A DNA stretch of 64,000 nucleotides from Mytilus galloprovincialis (taxonomy: Eukaryota > Mollusca > Bivalvia > Mytilida > Mytilidae). The stretch lies in assembly GCF_965363235.1 (NCBI RefSeq), contig NC_134838.1:7197001-7261000 (forward strand), written 5' to 3'. This document shows positions 1-10,641 of the stretch, one piece after another. Positions within the stretch are counted from its first letter, which is position 1. Every line of letters starts with the position of its first letter. Made by a program: the position numbers and the translations under genes. The notes under the pieces are model-generated. The model was given only the letters and a program-made list of their open reading frames with translations. It ran no database searches and was not told where the DNA came from.

Positions 1-433
1 GCTATAATTAGTATTTATTGTTTATTATTTGTTTTTGCTATAATGAATTTTTGCTAATCAGAATCCTTTCAGAAAAATAGTGAATCATATAAGCCCTGGT
101 CAAAAAGAAAGAGGCGATTTCAAATGACGACAAATGGCGGATACCATATTATCACAGACGACCTAATTTAAAAAAAAAAATATATGTAGCCACATGCATG
201 TGGAAGGAGTGGAATTCTTAAGTGTATATAACTTGACTTGCATGTATTTCACGTAAAAATATTTCACCATGCAGATGGGTATTGAAAAATAAATAAATTT
301 ATGAATGATTTATTTTCTGTTTTCTTCATTCATTGATAGCTAGATATGTTGAATATTACATCCAAGTAAATTGGTAAAAAAAATCATAGAACAATTATGT
401 TTGGTAGGAATGCAAAATTATAAGTAAAAAAAT

Positions 434-551
434 GTCTACAACACCCGGTATTCCCAGGCGGTCACCCATCCAAGTACTAACCGGGCTCGACGTTGCTTAA
501 CTTCGGTGATCGGACGAGAACCGGTGTTTTCAACGTGATATGGTCGTAGAC
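434..551 (-). rRNA. 5S ribosomal RNA
   Basis: The minus strand reads GTCTACGACCATATCACG at the 5' end and ACCGGGTGTTGTAGAC at the 3' end. It contains the 5S internal control regions, including AGTACTTGGATGGGTGACCG and AAGTTAAGCAACGTCGAGCC. The two ends pair as helix I. A run of seven T on the minus strand (426-432) follows as a Pol III terminator, and a TATATA-like motif lies about 20-28 bp upstream. At 118 bp the gene is normal size, since the ~120-nt mature 5S includes one or two terminal U. Confidence 0.97.
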
Positions 552-691
552 ACAGAAGTGTTAAAATTTTTGATATATAAGGTTAGGTAGTAGCATTTTT
601 GAGAAGAAATTTATATAAAACAGATTTTTTTCTGAAGCAAAACTTCACATTAATTGTTTGGTAGAAATGCAAAATTATAGGTACAAAAAAT

Positions 692-809
692 GTCTACAAC
701 ACCCGGTATTCCCAGGCGGTCACCCATCCAAGTACTAACCGGGCTCGACGTTGCTTAACTTCGGTGATCGGACGAGAACCGGTGTTTTCAACGTGATATG
801 GTCGTAGAC
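692..809 (-). rRNA. 5S ribosomal RNA
   Basis: This copy appears identical to the 5S gene at 434-551. A minus-strand T6 terminator lies at 685-690 and a TATATA motif lies near 829-835, upstream of the transcript start. The 140-bp spacer between the two 5S copies partly repeats the flank of the first copy (for example TTTGGTAGAAATGCAAAATT), so the pair arose by local duplication. Confidence 0.97.
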
Positions 810-896
810 ACAGAAGTGTTAAAATTTTTGATATATAAAGTTAGGAAGTAGCAATTTTGAACAGATCTAGAATTTGTATAAAAAAAATTTTTTCAG

Positions 897-1098
897 GTTT
901 AAGATAGAAGCAAAACTAAACACTTACTGCACGATCCAGAGAGTGGAAGATAGTAAAACTAAGCAAGTACACATGGACTTTATAGTAGAAAAAAATTGCA
1001 GAGAAGAAAAGAGAGATTTAGAATATGGGACAAGCTATATTTTATTTGTGACTAATACCATGCAACAATTTCAGACTCTTTTTGAAAAATTTTGGTAG
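897..1098 (+). other. Exon-like open segment of unknown gene (unit 1)
   Basis: A T-rich tract ending TTTTTTCAG is followed by 66 open codons ending in TAG, with protein text including FKIEAKLNTYCTIQRVE, DFIVEKNC and DLEYGTSYILFVTNT. The acceptor-like start and the Cys and aromatic spacing look like a real terminal exon. The DLEYGTSYILF stretch faintly recalls NTR/C345C domains, but this is weak. It ends at the H1 hairpin and lies antisense to the H1 3' end. It is probably a gene scrap captured in the H1-5S unit. Confidence 0.4.
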
Positions 1099-1112
1099 CC
1101 CTTAAAAGGGCT
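1097..1112 (-). terminator. Histone mRNA 3' stem-loop
   Basis: The minus strand reads AGCCCTTTTAAGGGCT, a 6-bp stem with a four-base TTTA loop, matching the replication-dependent histone hairpin (family form GGCTCTTTTCAGAGCC). ACCAAAA and an A-rich CAAAAAGAG stretch resembling a histone downstream element follow. A second, HindIII-like hairpin (AAGCTTTTAAAGCTT, 1117-1131) sits between the stop codon and this stem-loop. Confidence 0.85.
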
Positions 1113-1148
1113 GTTTAAGCTTTAAAAGCTTCAGGATGCTTCCTTTAT

Positions 1149-1745
1149 TTACTTCTTCTTTGGTGTCTTTGCCTTCTTTGGTTTAGCTGCAGCCTTTGTC
1201 TTCTTGGGAGATTTTGTGGCTTTCTTTGCAGATTTGGCAGCAGGTTTTGCAGCAGGTTTCTTTGCAGCTGGTTTCTTTGCTTTTGGTTTAGCTGCTTTCT
1301 TTTCACCTGCTGGTTTCTTTGCTGCAGGTTTCTTTGCGGCAGTCTTTTTGGTAGGTGTCTTTGCCTTCTTTGGCTTGGCGGCTTTAGGTTTAACTACTTT
1401 CTTTGCTGGTTTCTTAGCTGGTTTAGCCACTTCCCCAATCTTAAAGCTTCCAGAAGCGCCGGTACCCTTCGACTGTTTCAAGCTGTTGCTCTTCACTCCT
1501 GATTTCAGAGCTAACTTCAAGTGAGTGTTTACTGTTTTTGCATCGCTACCAACGCTGAAGTTTGCTAAGATATACTTAAGGATGGCTTGACGGCTGGAGC
1601 CTCCACGCTCTTTCAAAGCAGATATAGCCTTTCCGACCATCTCGCTGTATTTTGGATGAGTAGCTACTTTCTTTGGTTTAGCTGCAGCTTTCTTCTTTGG
1701 TGACTTAGCTGGGGTCTTTACTACTGGTGCTGGTGCGTCTGACAT
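1149..1745 (-). CDS. Histone H1 (linker histone)
   Basis: Linker histone that binds nucleosomes at the DNA entry/exit site and compacts chromatin. The 198-residue protein has the expected layout: a short Ala/Pro/Lys N-terminal tail (1-28), a winged-helix globular domain (about 29-105) with HPKYSEM, GGSSRQAILKYI and GSFKIG, and a Lys/Ala/Pro tail rich in KKPAAKKPA and KAKTPTKK. The length fits mussel H1 proteins. There is no intron. Downstream on the minus strand lie an AATAAA overlapping the stop codon (1144-1149) and a histone 3' hairpin (1097-1112), so both termination styles are possible. The open frame on the opposite strand is a by-product of the biased codons. Confidence 0.97.
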   Translation of the reverse strand: MSDAPAPVVKTPAKSPKKKAAAKPKKVATHPKYSEMVGKAISALKERGGSSRQAILKYILANFSVGSDAKTVNTHLKLALKSGVKSNSLKQSKGTGASGSFKIGEVAKPAKKPAKKVVKPKAAKPKKAKTPTKKTAAKKPAAKKPAGEKKAAKPKAKKPAAKKPAAKPAAKSAKKATKSPKKTKAAAKPKKAKTPKKK

Positions 1746-2199
1746 TTTGCGGTTTTGGTTGTTGAACGATGTGTGCGAATGAACGACAGATTACAATGTT
1801 TTCCAAACCTCACTGACATAGTGTAATTATCTATCTAACGCGGACCTCGACGAGAGCACCCTTAAACTTTCATGACAATCTAATTCAAACAGATCGACAA
1901 GAAAATCTGTGTGCTTGTTCGACAAGTTTTAATCATTTGTTTCAAATAAATTGTACTTTTTGATATATAAATCATACACGAAAATCTTCAGCAGGAATTT
2001 TTCTTTCAGAATATATCATAAGAATTAAACAAAATACCACGAGTGAAGAAATATTTACGATTAATGTACAACTTGTCAATTTCTCTCGTGCGATTCTTCA
2101 TCAGAAAACGTGTTGTATTATTTCACAAAAACTAGATTGTGCCGTAAAAATGATATACATTTGTAGTAAAATCATTTCTTTATATGTTTTTGCTTTCAG

Positions 2200-2355
2200 A
2201 TATACGTAGAAATAAAGAGACTTCCCAGAAATTTAGATTTTGCCTTCGATATGAAAGCACACAAAGATGGCAAACTTCGAAAGCGGGACTTCCTTGACCG
2301 AGATGAAAGACGTTTCAAATATTCGAATTTTTTACTGGAACTTTACAAGCTATAA
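2200..2355 (+). other. Second exon-like open segment across the unit junction
   Basis: After an acceptor-like TTTTTGCTTTCAG there are 51 open codons and a TAA. The text includes IYVEIKRLPRNLDF, MKAHKDGKLRKRDFL and YSNFLLELYKL. Composition is coding-like (charged, few low-complexity residues) but I do not recognise it. The stop lies just inside unit 2. The unit 2 counterpart is absent because that unit is truncated. It could be the last exon of an unknown gene caught when the repeat formed. Confidence 0.35.
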
Positions 2356-2781
2356 TTAGTATTTATTGTTTATTATTTGTTTTTGCTATAATGAATTTTT
2401 GCTAATCAGAATCCTTTCAGAAAAATAGTGAATCATATAAGCCCTGGTCAAAAAGAAAGAGGCGATTTCAAATGACGACAAATGGCGGATACCATATTAT
2501 CACAGACGACCTAATTTAAAAAAAAAAATATATGTAGCCACATGCATGTGGAAGGAGTGGAATTCTTAAGTGTATATAACTTGACTTGCATGTATTTCAC
2601 GTAAAAATATTTCACCATGCAGATGGGTATTGAAAAATAAATAAATTTATGAATGATTTATTTTCTGTTTTCTTCATTCATTGATAGCTAGATATGTTGA
2701 ATATTACATCCAAGTAAATTAGTAAAAAAAATCATAGAACAATTATGTTTGGTAGGAATGCAAAATTATAAGTAAAAAAAT

Positions 2782-2899
2782 GTCTACAACACCCGGTATT
2801 CCCAGGCGGTCACCCATCCAAGTACTAACCGGGCTCGACGTTGCTTAACTTCGGTGATCGGACGAGAACCGGTGTTTTCAACGTGATATGGTCGTAGAC
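2782..2899 (-). rRNA. 5S ribosomal RNA
   Basis: Unit 2 counterpart of the gene at 434-551, displaced by exactly 2348 bp. Sequence, T7 terminator (2774-2780) and upstream TATATA element are unchanged as far as I can see. Confidence 0.97.
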
Positions 2900-3039
2900 A
2901 CAGAAGTGTTAAAATTTTTGATATATAAGGTTAGGTAGTAGCATTTTTGAGAAGAAATTTATATAAAACAGATTTTTTTCTGAAGCAAAACTTCACATTA
3001 ATTGTTTGGTAGAAATGCAAAATTATAGGTACAAAAAAT

Positions 3040-3157
3040 GTCTACAACACCCGGTATTCCCAGGCGGTCACCCATCCAAGTACTAACCGGGCTCGACGTT
3101 GCTTAACTTCGGTGATCGGACGAGAACCGGTGTTTTCAACGTGATATGGTCGTAGAC
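3040..3157 (-). rRNA. 5S ribosomal RNA
   Basis: Unit 2 counterpart of the gene at 692-809. The sequence appears identical and keeps the T6 terminator (3033-3038). It lies about 290 bp beyond the 3' hairpin of the H1 gene on the same strand. Confidence 0.97.
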
Positions 3158-3244
3158 ACAGAAGTGTTAAAATTTTTGATATATAAAGTTAGGAAGTAGC
3201 AATTTTGAACAGATCTAGAATTTGTATAAAAAAAATTTTTTCAG

Positions 3245-3446
3245 GTTTAAGATAGAAGCAAAACTAAACACTTACTGCACGATCCAGAGAGTGGAAGCTA
3301 GTAAAACTAAGCAAGTACACATGGACTTTATAGTAGAAAAAAATTGCAGAGAAGAAAAGAGAGATTTAGAATATGGGACAAGCTATATTTTATTTGTGAC
3401 TAATACCATGCAACAATTTCAGACTCTTTTTGAAAAATTTTGGTAG
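3245..3446 (+). other. Exon-like open segment (unit 2)
   Basis: Copy of the segment at 897-1098, still open, with one replacement (Asp to Ala in RVEDSKT). The single change shows the duplicate has not decayed, but the units are too young for this to prove selection. Confidence 0.4.
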
Positions 3447-3460
3447 CCCTTAAAAGGGCT
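3445..3460 (-). terminator. Histone mRNA 3' stem-loop (unit 2)
   Basis: Same 16-base hairpin as at 1097-1112, displaced by 2348 bp, with the same A-rich downstream stretch and the same extra AAGCTT hairpin between it and the H1 stop codon. Confidence 0.85.
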
Positions 3461-3496
3461 GTTTAAGCTTTAAAAGCTTCAGGATGCTTCCTTTAT

Positions 3497-4093
3497 TTAC
3501 TTCTTCTTTGGTGTCTTTGCCTTCTTTGGTTTAGCTGCAGCCTTTGTCTTCTTGGGAGATTTTGTGGCTTTCTTTGCAGATTTGGCAGCAGGTTTTGCAG
3601 CAGGTTTCTTTGCAGCTGGTTTCTTTGCTTTTGGTTTAGCTGCTTTCTTTTCACCTGCTGGTTTCTTTGCTGCAGGTTTCTTTGCGGCAGTCTTTTTGGT
3701 AGGTGTCTTTGCCTTCTTTGGCTTGGCGGCTTTAGGTTTAACTACTTTCTTTGCTGGTTTCTTAGCTGGTTTAGCCACTTCCCCAATCTTAAAGCTTCCA
3801 GAAGCGCCGGTACCCTTCGACTGTTTCAAGCTGTTGCTCTTCACTCCTGATTTCAGAGCTAACTTCAAGTGAGTGTTTACTGTTTTTGCATCGCTACCAA
3901 CGCTGAAGTTTGCTAAGATATACTTAAGGATGGCTTGACGGCTGGAGCCTCCACGCTCTTTCAAAGCAGATATAGCCTTTCCGACCATCTCGCTGTATTT
4001 TAGATGAGTAGCTACTTTCTTTGGTTTAGCTGCAGCTTTCTTCTTTGGTGACTTAGCTGGGGTCTTTACTACTGGTGCTGGTGCGTCTGACAT
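3497..4093 (-). CDS. Histone H1 (second copy, P31L, promoter interrupted)
   Basis: This 198-residue linker histone is identical to the copy at 1149-1745 except that residue 31, the proline in HPKYSEM at the start of the winged helix, reads leucine. That proline is well conserved in H1, so the change may weaken folding or be neutral. Only about 120 bp of the native 5' flank remains before a 3.7-kb transposon begins at 4214, so distal promoter elements have been moved away. The frame is intact, and I cannot tell whether it is expressed. Confidence 0.94.
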   Translation of the reverse strand: MSDAPAPVVKTPAKSPKKKAAAKPKKVATHLKYSEMVGKAISALKERGGSSRQAILKYILANFSVGSDAKTVNTHLKLALKSGVKSNSLKQSKGTGASGSFKIGEVAKPAKKPAKKVVKPKAAKPKKAKTPTKKTAAKKPAAKKPAGEKKAAKPKAKKPAAKKPAAKPAAKSAKKATKSPKKTKAAAKPKKAKTPKKK

Positions 4094-4213
4094 TTTGCGG
4101 TTTTGGTTGTTGAACGATGTGTGCGAATGAACGACAGATTACAATGTTTTCCAAACCTCACTGACATAGTGTAATTATCTATCTAACGCGGACCTCGACG
4201 AGAGCACCCTTAA

Positions 4214-7200
4214 AGGGAAATTCCGCGATTTTTTACTTATCATATAATTATGTTCATCTTAACATAAAAAACACATTTGCAAAGTTTTAAATTTATATTC
4301 CTTCTAATAACGGAGAAAATCAAGTATTTGTAACTTTTTTGGTTGAATTCTCGAGTGGGTCGTGACGTATTAGCCCGATTTATTGAATTCTGGGAAAAAA
4401 TAAAATCTGTTTAACTCTTATAGCTTATCGACAATATACGTAATTAAAAGCGCACAGCTGACGAATGGTCGAAGTTATAAACCACAATATAAGAATGAAC
4501 GAAAGTGAATATGCATATATATACCGTTTTGTATTGATTGAATTAAACTCCTATAAAATTATCTCTAGTAAATGTTTTTGAATAAATTTAATTAATTATT
4601 GTTGAGATTTTTTTCATAAAATATTTATTGAACATTTTTACTGATATTGAACTGAAAATATTTCAGTTCTATTTACCGTTATTGTTTTGATAATCATTTC
4701 AATGCAACTAATGTGTGAGCAGAGTGTGTATATTATTTTGTAAAGGTCACTGTATATTTCTCGGCTTGAGGTCAATTCGTTTACCTTGTAGCTATTTAGC
4801 CGCAGGTGTGAGTTCAAGCGTACACAGGTATAAATGTTGTTATTTGGAAAGGATAAATAGAAAGGATTAGAGTATATGCTGTCATGATGTTAATACACTA
4901 AGATTAAATACACGATGAGAATAAAGATACAATAATTAAATTGTGTAAATTAATTGAAAATAAAATTCAGATTCGTAATTCCGAAAGTGTATAAAAATAA
5001 AAGGAAACAATTTTTGATTACTTTCTTAGCGGCAATTGGCGTAAAGATTCAAATATGAAGCAAAAAATAGTAGTTTTAATCTTTAATAAAAACTAAATGC
5101 AATATTACCCAATTTGATATACCATTGTACATCTGTTTGATATCATTGACTTTACCGGAATTTCTTAACTTGTATTCAAATCTGGCTGTGTTTAAATGCT
5201 AATAAAACTATTGCATTTTTAAAGTTTTTAATTGACAAAAAAATACAACATACAACATGCATAATTTTTTTTTAGTTTCTTTTTAACATTTTATTCTTAC
5301 ATAATTAAATTCATTTGACAATCATTTACACGAACTTTTTGTGAAAAGAATACTAATTATCTAAGCTAAGGCATTATATCTTTTGAGGATTTTTGAGGAT
5401 TTTTTTTAAAATTCTATGATAATAGTTGTGCAATGTTGAACATGATAGCCGTCATTAATCCAAATAAGTAATACAGTAGTTGTAATAAAAGTTATACTTT
5501 AGTCATGCATTACAGATATTGACGAATTTATAATAGTTCGTTCATACATCGTTGTTCATGAAACAATCATTATTAGTATACATGTAAGTTTCCTGACGTA
5601 TAAGAGCCATTGCGGATGAGCTCCAGAGAAATCAGACTAGTTGCGTTTCGTTCGTTTGTTTGTTGGGAAAGGAGAGGAAATGCAACCGCTTGTACAGATA
5701 AACGACAGAATTACCATACAAGCATTTATAGTCAACACAATCAGAAAGAGTTCCCATCGTTAGACGGGGAATATGAAGGCTTCCAAGAATGAACAAGTGA
5801 CATGTCTAACTCTGAACAGTTAGAGAACAGACTATCGACATCGAACGCTTGTTCTTGATATTTGAAACTGTATGCATATATATACGTATACGTTTATGAT
5901 ATAGTGATGAGTTCTGACAAAAACTAAATTCCTTCATGGTTATATCTTGCCATACGTTTATATTGGTTTGTAAGGTGATTACTCAAAATCGTTATTTGAA
6001 AATCCTGTTTGTGAGATGTAGATTCATTTCAATACAGAAATTTCGTCTATATATTTCACAAGTGTATAACACGGAGAAGCTCTGAAGGTTCATTACTCCC
6101 ATTTTGTTTGGGTGTGAACCATCGATGTTTACAGCAATATCAAGGAATAAGGTGATGATGGTAGAAAGAACTATGGGCGTCATGTGGCAAATATTACATG
6201 CATATCGGACAATGAGTTGTCAATCTGTATGAAAAGTTTTCCAATACAACCATATTATTGAGAAGGAATGTTTACATGCTATACGCTTGTACTAGTATTA
6301 CAGGGTTCTTGTGGCGTTCACCTTAGACACACATCGTTTTAACGATGTTTAAAAAAAGACAGAACCAATTTAATGTCATATTTCCCTATTTTTTAAATAT
6401 AACTAAAATTCTTTTATCTGACAAGAATATCCCTATTTAGCGAACAAGTAATTTATTCTTTTTTCGGTTATTGAATACCAAGAAAGAAAATAAATCCCGA
6501 AATTAATTTGAAACTTTGATACTCAAAAGTTTCCCAGCAAAATATTCACATCCCCTGGGGATAATTAGTGTTCGTCCAGTGGCATATATAACAATTGTGA
6601 TGACGAATTCCTTCCTTTGTTTGAGAACAATCTTATTGAAATATAAATCTGTGATTTTCCTAGGTCCACAGCTTCAATGAACCAAAGCAAAAGTTATACA
6701 TCGACCTGTATTTAAATCAAATTGGTTCTCTTCTTCTTTTGGTATACAACTGTAGTCTATCGACATTCGATGATTACATACTGTTGGCATACGTTGGCTA
6801 GTCTATTTACAACACTTTTACCCCTATTCATTCAAAATATATGTTTTTTTCTTATGTTCAATCAGAGACATATATACACATGTGTATATATGTCTCTGGT
6901 TCAATGTATACACGTATATATTTTAAATTGCGCTATAGTTCCGTAACTTTATATCCAGTCGTATAAACGAATCGTCGGCAAGTGCGTACATTTTTTTAAA
7001 TCAATATTTCTGGTCTGTTCCAATTTGTCCTTCACTATTGACAATGACTATATATTACATTTTCCCAAATTCACCCTTGGAAAAAATATTTAAATAGATT
7101 TTAATTTCATCAAATCTTATTTTTTGGGTATTATTTATATATTATGAATTATATTCTTTACACCAGAAATGTTATTTATAAACAAGCGTATGAGTTTAGT

Positions 7201-7902
7201 AATGACAAGTAAGACAGAGTTGTATATTATACATCTGATAGTTCAAAATGGAAAGTTATAAGTTATAAGTTATCAGCCGTGTACACTGATCAATACCTGC
7301 AGAAGTGAAACGATGCATGAACTTGCAAGCCCGACAGGAAATCGCTTGAATACCTGGACGTGTCACCTCACACCCCTCACAATACCTTTGGAAGTAATAC
7401 CTTTAGCCATGCTGGTGATCAGATAAGGGAAGATCAAAATATATTTGAAAAAAGTTTATTACTTTAAAGAATTATGAACAAATTAGATTTTCGAAAACAA
7501 TTTTCACGGAACACTTATTTATGATTTCAACTTTGACTTTTCACCTAATTCCAATATCAACAGTTTAAAAACAACAGACCATGGTAATTTAAAAAAAGTA
7601 AGAATATTTTCCGTATCAAGTTAGTTAGTCGTATTAAACAACCGTACGATTGACAAGATATCGACACGCAATTACGACTACATCGGTTACTGTAGTTTTG
7701 TTTCTTTGTGGTTTATAGACATATCGTTTTTATTCATCGGGAAAGAAGACAAGATGGCGGATCTCGGAGAATTGATACTCTAAATTTAAAATCGATGGTG
7801 ATCGCTTATCTAGCGGAATAAAACTTTAATATCTATGAATTTGAACATTTTTATACAGAATGAACATAATATCAATTTTTGATTTTTTTGCGAAGTTTCC
7901 CT
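4214..7902. mobile_element. TTAA-flanked non-autonomous DNA transposon, copy 1
   Basis: A 3689-bp insertion flanked by TTAA on both sides (4210-4213, 7903-7906). The intact target is visible in unit 1 at 1862-1865. The ends are inverted repeats: left AGGGAAATTCCGCGATTTTT, right (reversed) AGGGAAACTTCGCAAAAA. TTAA targeting occurs in piggyBac and Kolobok elements; an AG start fits Kolobok slightly better, from memory. No frame longer than about 75 codons exists, so there is no transposase. A related copy lies at 24101-26885. Confidence 0.9.
6863..6898. mobile_element. 36-bp perfect palindrome inserted with 7-bp duplication
   Basis: CAGAGACATATATACACA is followed directly by its exact reverse complement, with no loop. 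GTTCAAT flanks both sides (6856-6862 and 6899-6905). The related transposon copy 2 (near 25900) lacks the palindrome and has a single flank copy, so this is an insertion. Confidence 0.8.
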
Positions 7903-8019
7903 TTAAACTTTCATGACAATCTAATTCAAACAGATCGACAAGAAAATCTGTGTGCTTGTTCGACAAGTTTTAATCATTTGTTTCAAATAAATTGTACTTT
8001 TTGATATATAAATCATACA

Positions 8020-8833
8020 GTATTGAACCCATATTGCTGAAATCAACGAGAGTACACGAAAAGAATCATATTCCTACATTCTTGCGCGAAAAAAAAATTG
8101 TTACAAAAGCTGAGACGATCATGAGTTTGATCTGAAATCACATCTCCATACTATTAAGTTTTGATGTACGGTATCCTCGTTTCCTCTCAGATATAACAAC
8201 TTGTTCAATAAACAATGTTTTGGAGTTAAATTTAAGTTTAGCCGTATCGTTCAGGATGCCGAACCGGAAATAATCCCAAGAGGTTAAATGAAAAAAGTCC
8301 ATTTCATATAATCTCAACCAATCAATTACCGACCGTGCAAGGGCTGTATAGCCAGTCAAGGTCGTTAAAAACTTCCATTTGTTGTCCAGTCACGCCCCAG
8401 TCAGTACAGTTAAACGGATGTGTTTGGTCAGCTCATGATTATCTGCAAACACCAATTATGTCATTGCATTGAAAAGCATAACGAATTAATTATGGACTTC
8501 ATGAGATCACTCAACGCTGTACCGTCCAAGCCTGCTCCAAAACGATGTGGGAGTGTTTGATGTCCCGGCAACGTCTGAGGTCACTGTATTTTCATATTGT
8601 CTTCTTCTTCTTAGATATGGTAGTTAAACTCAATAATGAGTACTCAATACTTGTGCGTTACGTAGGTGTTGGTAATGTATCAGTACCTATAATTAATTAT
8701 ATGTGGTTGTGTTTTTCCTATGGCTGTCTGGAAGATGTCCTTTCTCCTTCTCATTGATTGACAGTTAATTATCATAATTCTATTTTTTTCTGTATCAGAT
8801 GGTAGTGGTCTTCTTTTGTGTTATGTTGTTTTC
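8020..8833. other. Unassigned AT-rich intergenic DNA
   Basis: This sits between the truncated H1-5S unit and a LINE-like fragment. I see only short open frames without family features and no clear repeat ends. Confidence 0.5.
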
Positions 8834-9570
8834 TTAGTTATGGTTGATTTTTGTGAAGATGTCATTCAATTGAGGCGAACCTGGATTACTATAGTTCAAT
8901 GACTCATTACTTTCATCAAATGTGTTATATATACTTAAAATTTCAGGTATTTTAAAACATTGTTTCAAATAAGCTAGTGGCAAAACTTGGTAGTCCACAA
9001 TTTGTACAATACCAGGAGCAATCTGAACCAATTAAGCGATTATAGATGTCATCGCTTATATTTTCACAGTTATTTTGGAACCATGTGTCACACTTATCAC
9101 TCATGACAGCTTGGTCTATAGTTTTGACTGATTGGGGACCGGGGAAAATTTGGTTGATTATTACTGGTGTGTGACTGGTGAGGCCCTCCTTATGTCAGTC
9201 AGCTGAGTCCCTCTGGTTCTCCACGACATGTTTTTGGTGTACCAATAGCTGTATCCCTGGTTTGCGTCTGACAGATGTTTTCTACGCTTGTACTGGTGGT
9301 AGGTTCAGGGGTTGCAGCGGAAGCAACGGCTTTTTTGGAGTCCATCCACTGGGTGAAACGCTCGGCATTTCGTCTCCTGGTAGATGGATGCTTCAGTTTC
9401 CTTTCAAGGGGCGGCTTAGGTTTCCTGGATGTAGTGTACGGGTCCTTAGCCTTGATTCAGGTGAGTTGGACTGTAACATGGACAGTACTGGCAGTAAATT
9501 TCCACTTAGGTTATTTTCCTTCTTACTTCATGGTGGCTAAAAGCGCTTTCAAATCGTTCGGTAATTCCAT
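8834..9570 (-). mobile_element. Degraded non-LTR retrotransposon ORF1-like fragment
   Basis: The minus strand reads from an ATG at 9570 (MELPNDLKALL) through interrupted frames: a basic stretch KLKHPSTRRRNAERFTQW (within 9456-9199), a PHD-like finger with CDTWFQNNC, NISDDIY and WYCTNCGLPSF (about 9120-8952), and a Ser/Asn-rich tail (GSPQLNDIF). A PHD finger followed by CGLPxF is, from memory, typical of ORF1 of several mollusc and cnidarian LINEs. It is broken by several stops and a frame change, so it is a relic. The plus-strand frames over the same DNA are shadows. Confidence 0.55.
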
Positions 9571-10270
9571 AATAATTGTTTACGAGGTTGACGGTTCAGA
9601 ATACGGCTCCGCTCGGCAAAAGATTATATACTACGCCAACCCTGTCCATAATCCTAGATCCGCCCCTGTAATTTATATACTAAAAACAAATATGGCAGGC
9701 TTGACATAATAATATCTGTATAAGTAACGAATTGTCATAAAAAATACACGGGAAATGACAAGTTAACGAAATCTAGTCTGATCAATCATTTTAGTTTACA
9801 TTTAAAAAAAAAAGTGCAAGTAAATGGAGGGGCGGGCGTACGCCCTCTATGCCCCCTTTGGGTTTTCTTCAAGGACCAGTCCACCAGGGAAAAAAAGATT
9901 TCGCGAACACTGAATATCAAATATATATATCACAACAACAGTCTCTGTTTTTTTTTATTATCTGCATATACACTGAAACGTATGTCTTACTCTCGTAAGA
10001 GTTCACAAACAAACCTATAGGAAGAATAGAAAACGAAGGATGGCAATAGCAACGTTTATGAAATCTTAACGTAGAAAAGTATCACTGAGAAGTAAAACAT
10101 TACCTTGGGATTACGGTTCTTCCGGTCAGTTATAAGGATTTTTTTTAGAATACAACTCCGTGATCTTATCGGGGACTTTATTTAAATTCTACGGAACAGG
10201 CTCACGGTAAAGAGGACTTGCTTCTATAGTTTCTTCCTCCACTTTACTGAGTACTCATATTCATTTAGAA
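9571..10270. other. Intergenic, no gene seen
   Basis: This includes what may be the 5' leader of the minus-strand LINE relic (to about 9700) and otherwise AT-rich DNA with short meaningless frames. Confidence 0.4.
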
Positions 10271-10352
10271 TCCACTTTGATCAAACACCAATTTTCAAAG
10301 CACTTAATCATGGGCGCAAAATCTGCAACTGGTTTGAACCATAACATGCAGC

Positions 10353-10622
10353 TTGTATCGAAAACTCTTCCTATCAATCGTTGGAGGTACACCCTGGTTA
10401 TCAATACGACAGCTAAGTATCCGTGTATTCACCTCTATAAACATGATAAAATGGGATGGTCTTACCTCTGAACCATTCCCTATGCAACAAAGAGTTAAAC
10501 AGGGTGGACTTTTAAGTTCCGTTTCATGTGTCTATCTGACCGGTTTATTAAAATATATTGGAGACACTAATTATGGAGCATACACATGTGCTGATGATAT
10601 TGCATTGATAGCAAACTCATAA
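10353..10622 (+). mobile_element. LINE reverse transcriptase fragment
   Basis: The translation contains the LINE RT signatures KWDGLTSEPFPMQQ and VKQGGLLSS, and the catalytic motif as CADDIALIANS (usually YADD or FADD). About 45 codons normally between QGG.LS and the ADD box are shortened. Only this central RT block is present, with no endonuclease or downstream domain, so it is a dead fragment. It is on the opposite strand from the ORF1-like relic at 8834-9570. Confidence 0.7.
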
Positions 10623-10641
10623 ACAGAACGGTAAGTGAGGT

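Larger units (their letters stand above)
1..2348. repeat. Tandem unit 1: histone H1 plus two 5S rRNA genes
   Basis: The sequence at position 1 (GCTATAATTAGTATTTATTG) recurs at 2349 and the two units stay almost identical, so the unit is 2348 bp long. By eye I find only three substitutions over about 1.97 kb: one near 373, one near 950 and one in H1 codon 31. The unit carries one H1 gene and two 5S rRNA genes on the minus strand and two exon-like open segments on the plus strand. Linkage of H1 and 5S genes is known in Mytilus. The near-identity implies recent duplication or concerted evolution. Confidence 0.95.
2349..8019. repeat. Tandem unit 2, split by a DNA transposon and truncated
   Basis: This second copy of the 2348-bp unit runs to 4213. 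A 3.7-kb TTAA-flanked insertion follows (4214-7902), and the unit resumes at 7907 with sequence matching position 1866 onward. Similarity to unit 1 stops at 8019 (unit 1 position 1978). The last part of the unit, including one exon-like segment, is therefore missing and the array ends here. Confidence 0.93.

Noticed and set aside
1204-1524. 106-codon plus-strand frame over H1 (also 3552-3872)
   Set aside because: Antisense shadow of the Lys/Ala-rich H1 tail; Phe/Ala repeats with no independent features.
9178-9709. Overlapping plus-strand frames of 120 and 144 codons
   Set aside because: The minus strand of the same DNA reads as a LINE-like ORF1 (KLKHPSTRRRNAERF), which explains the openness.
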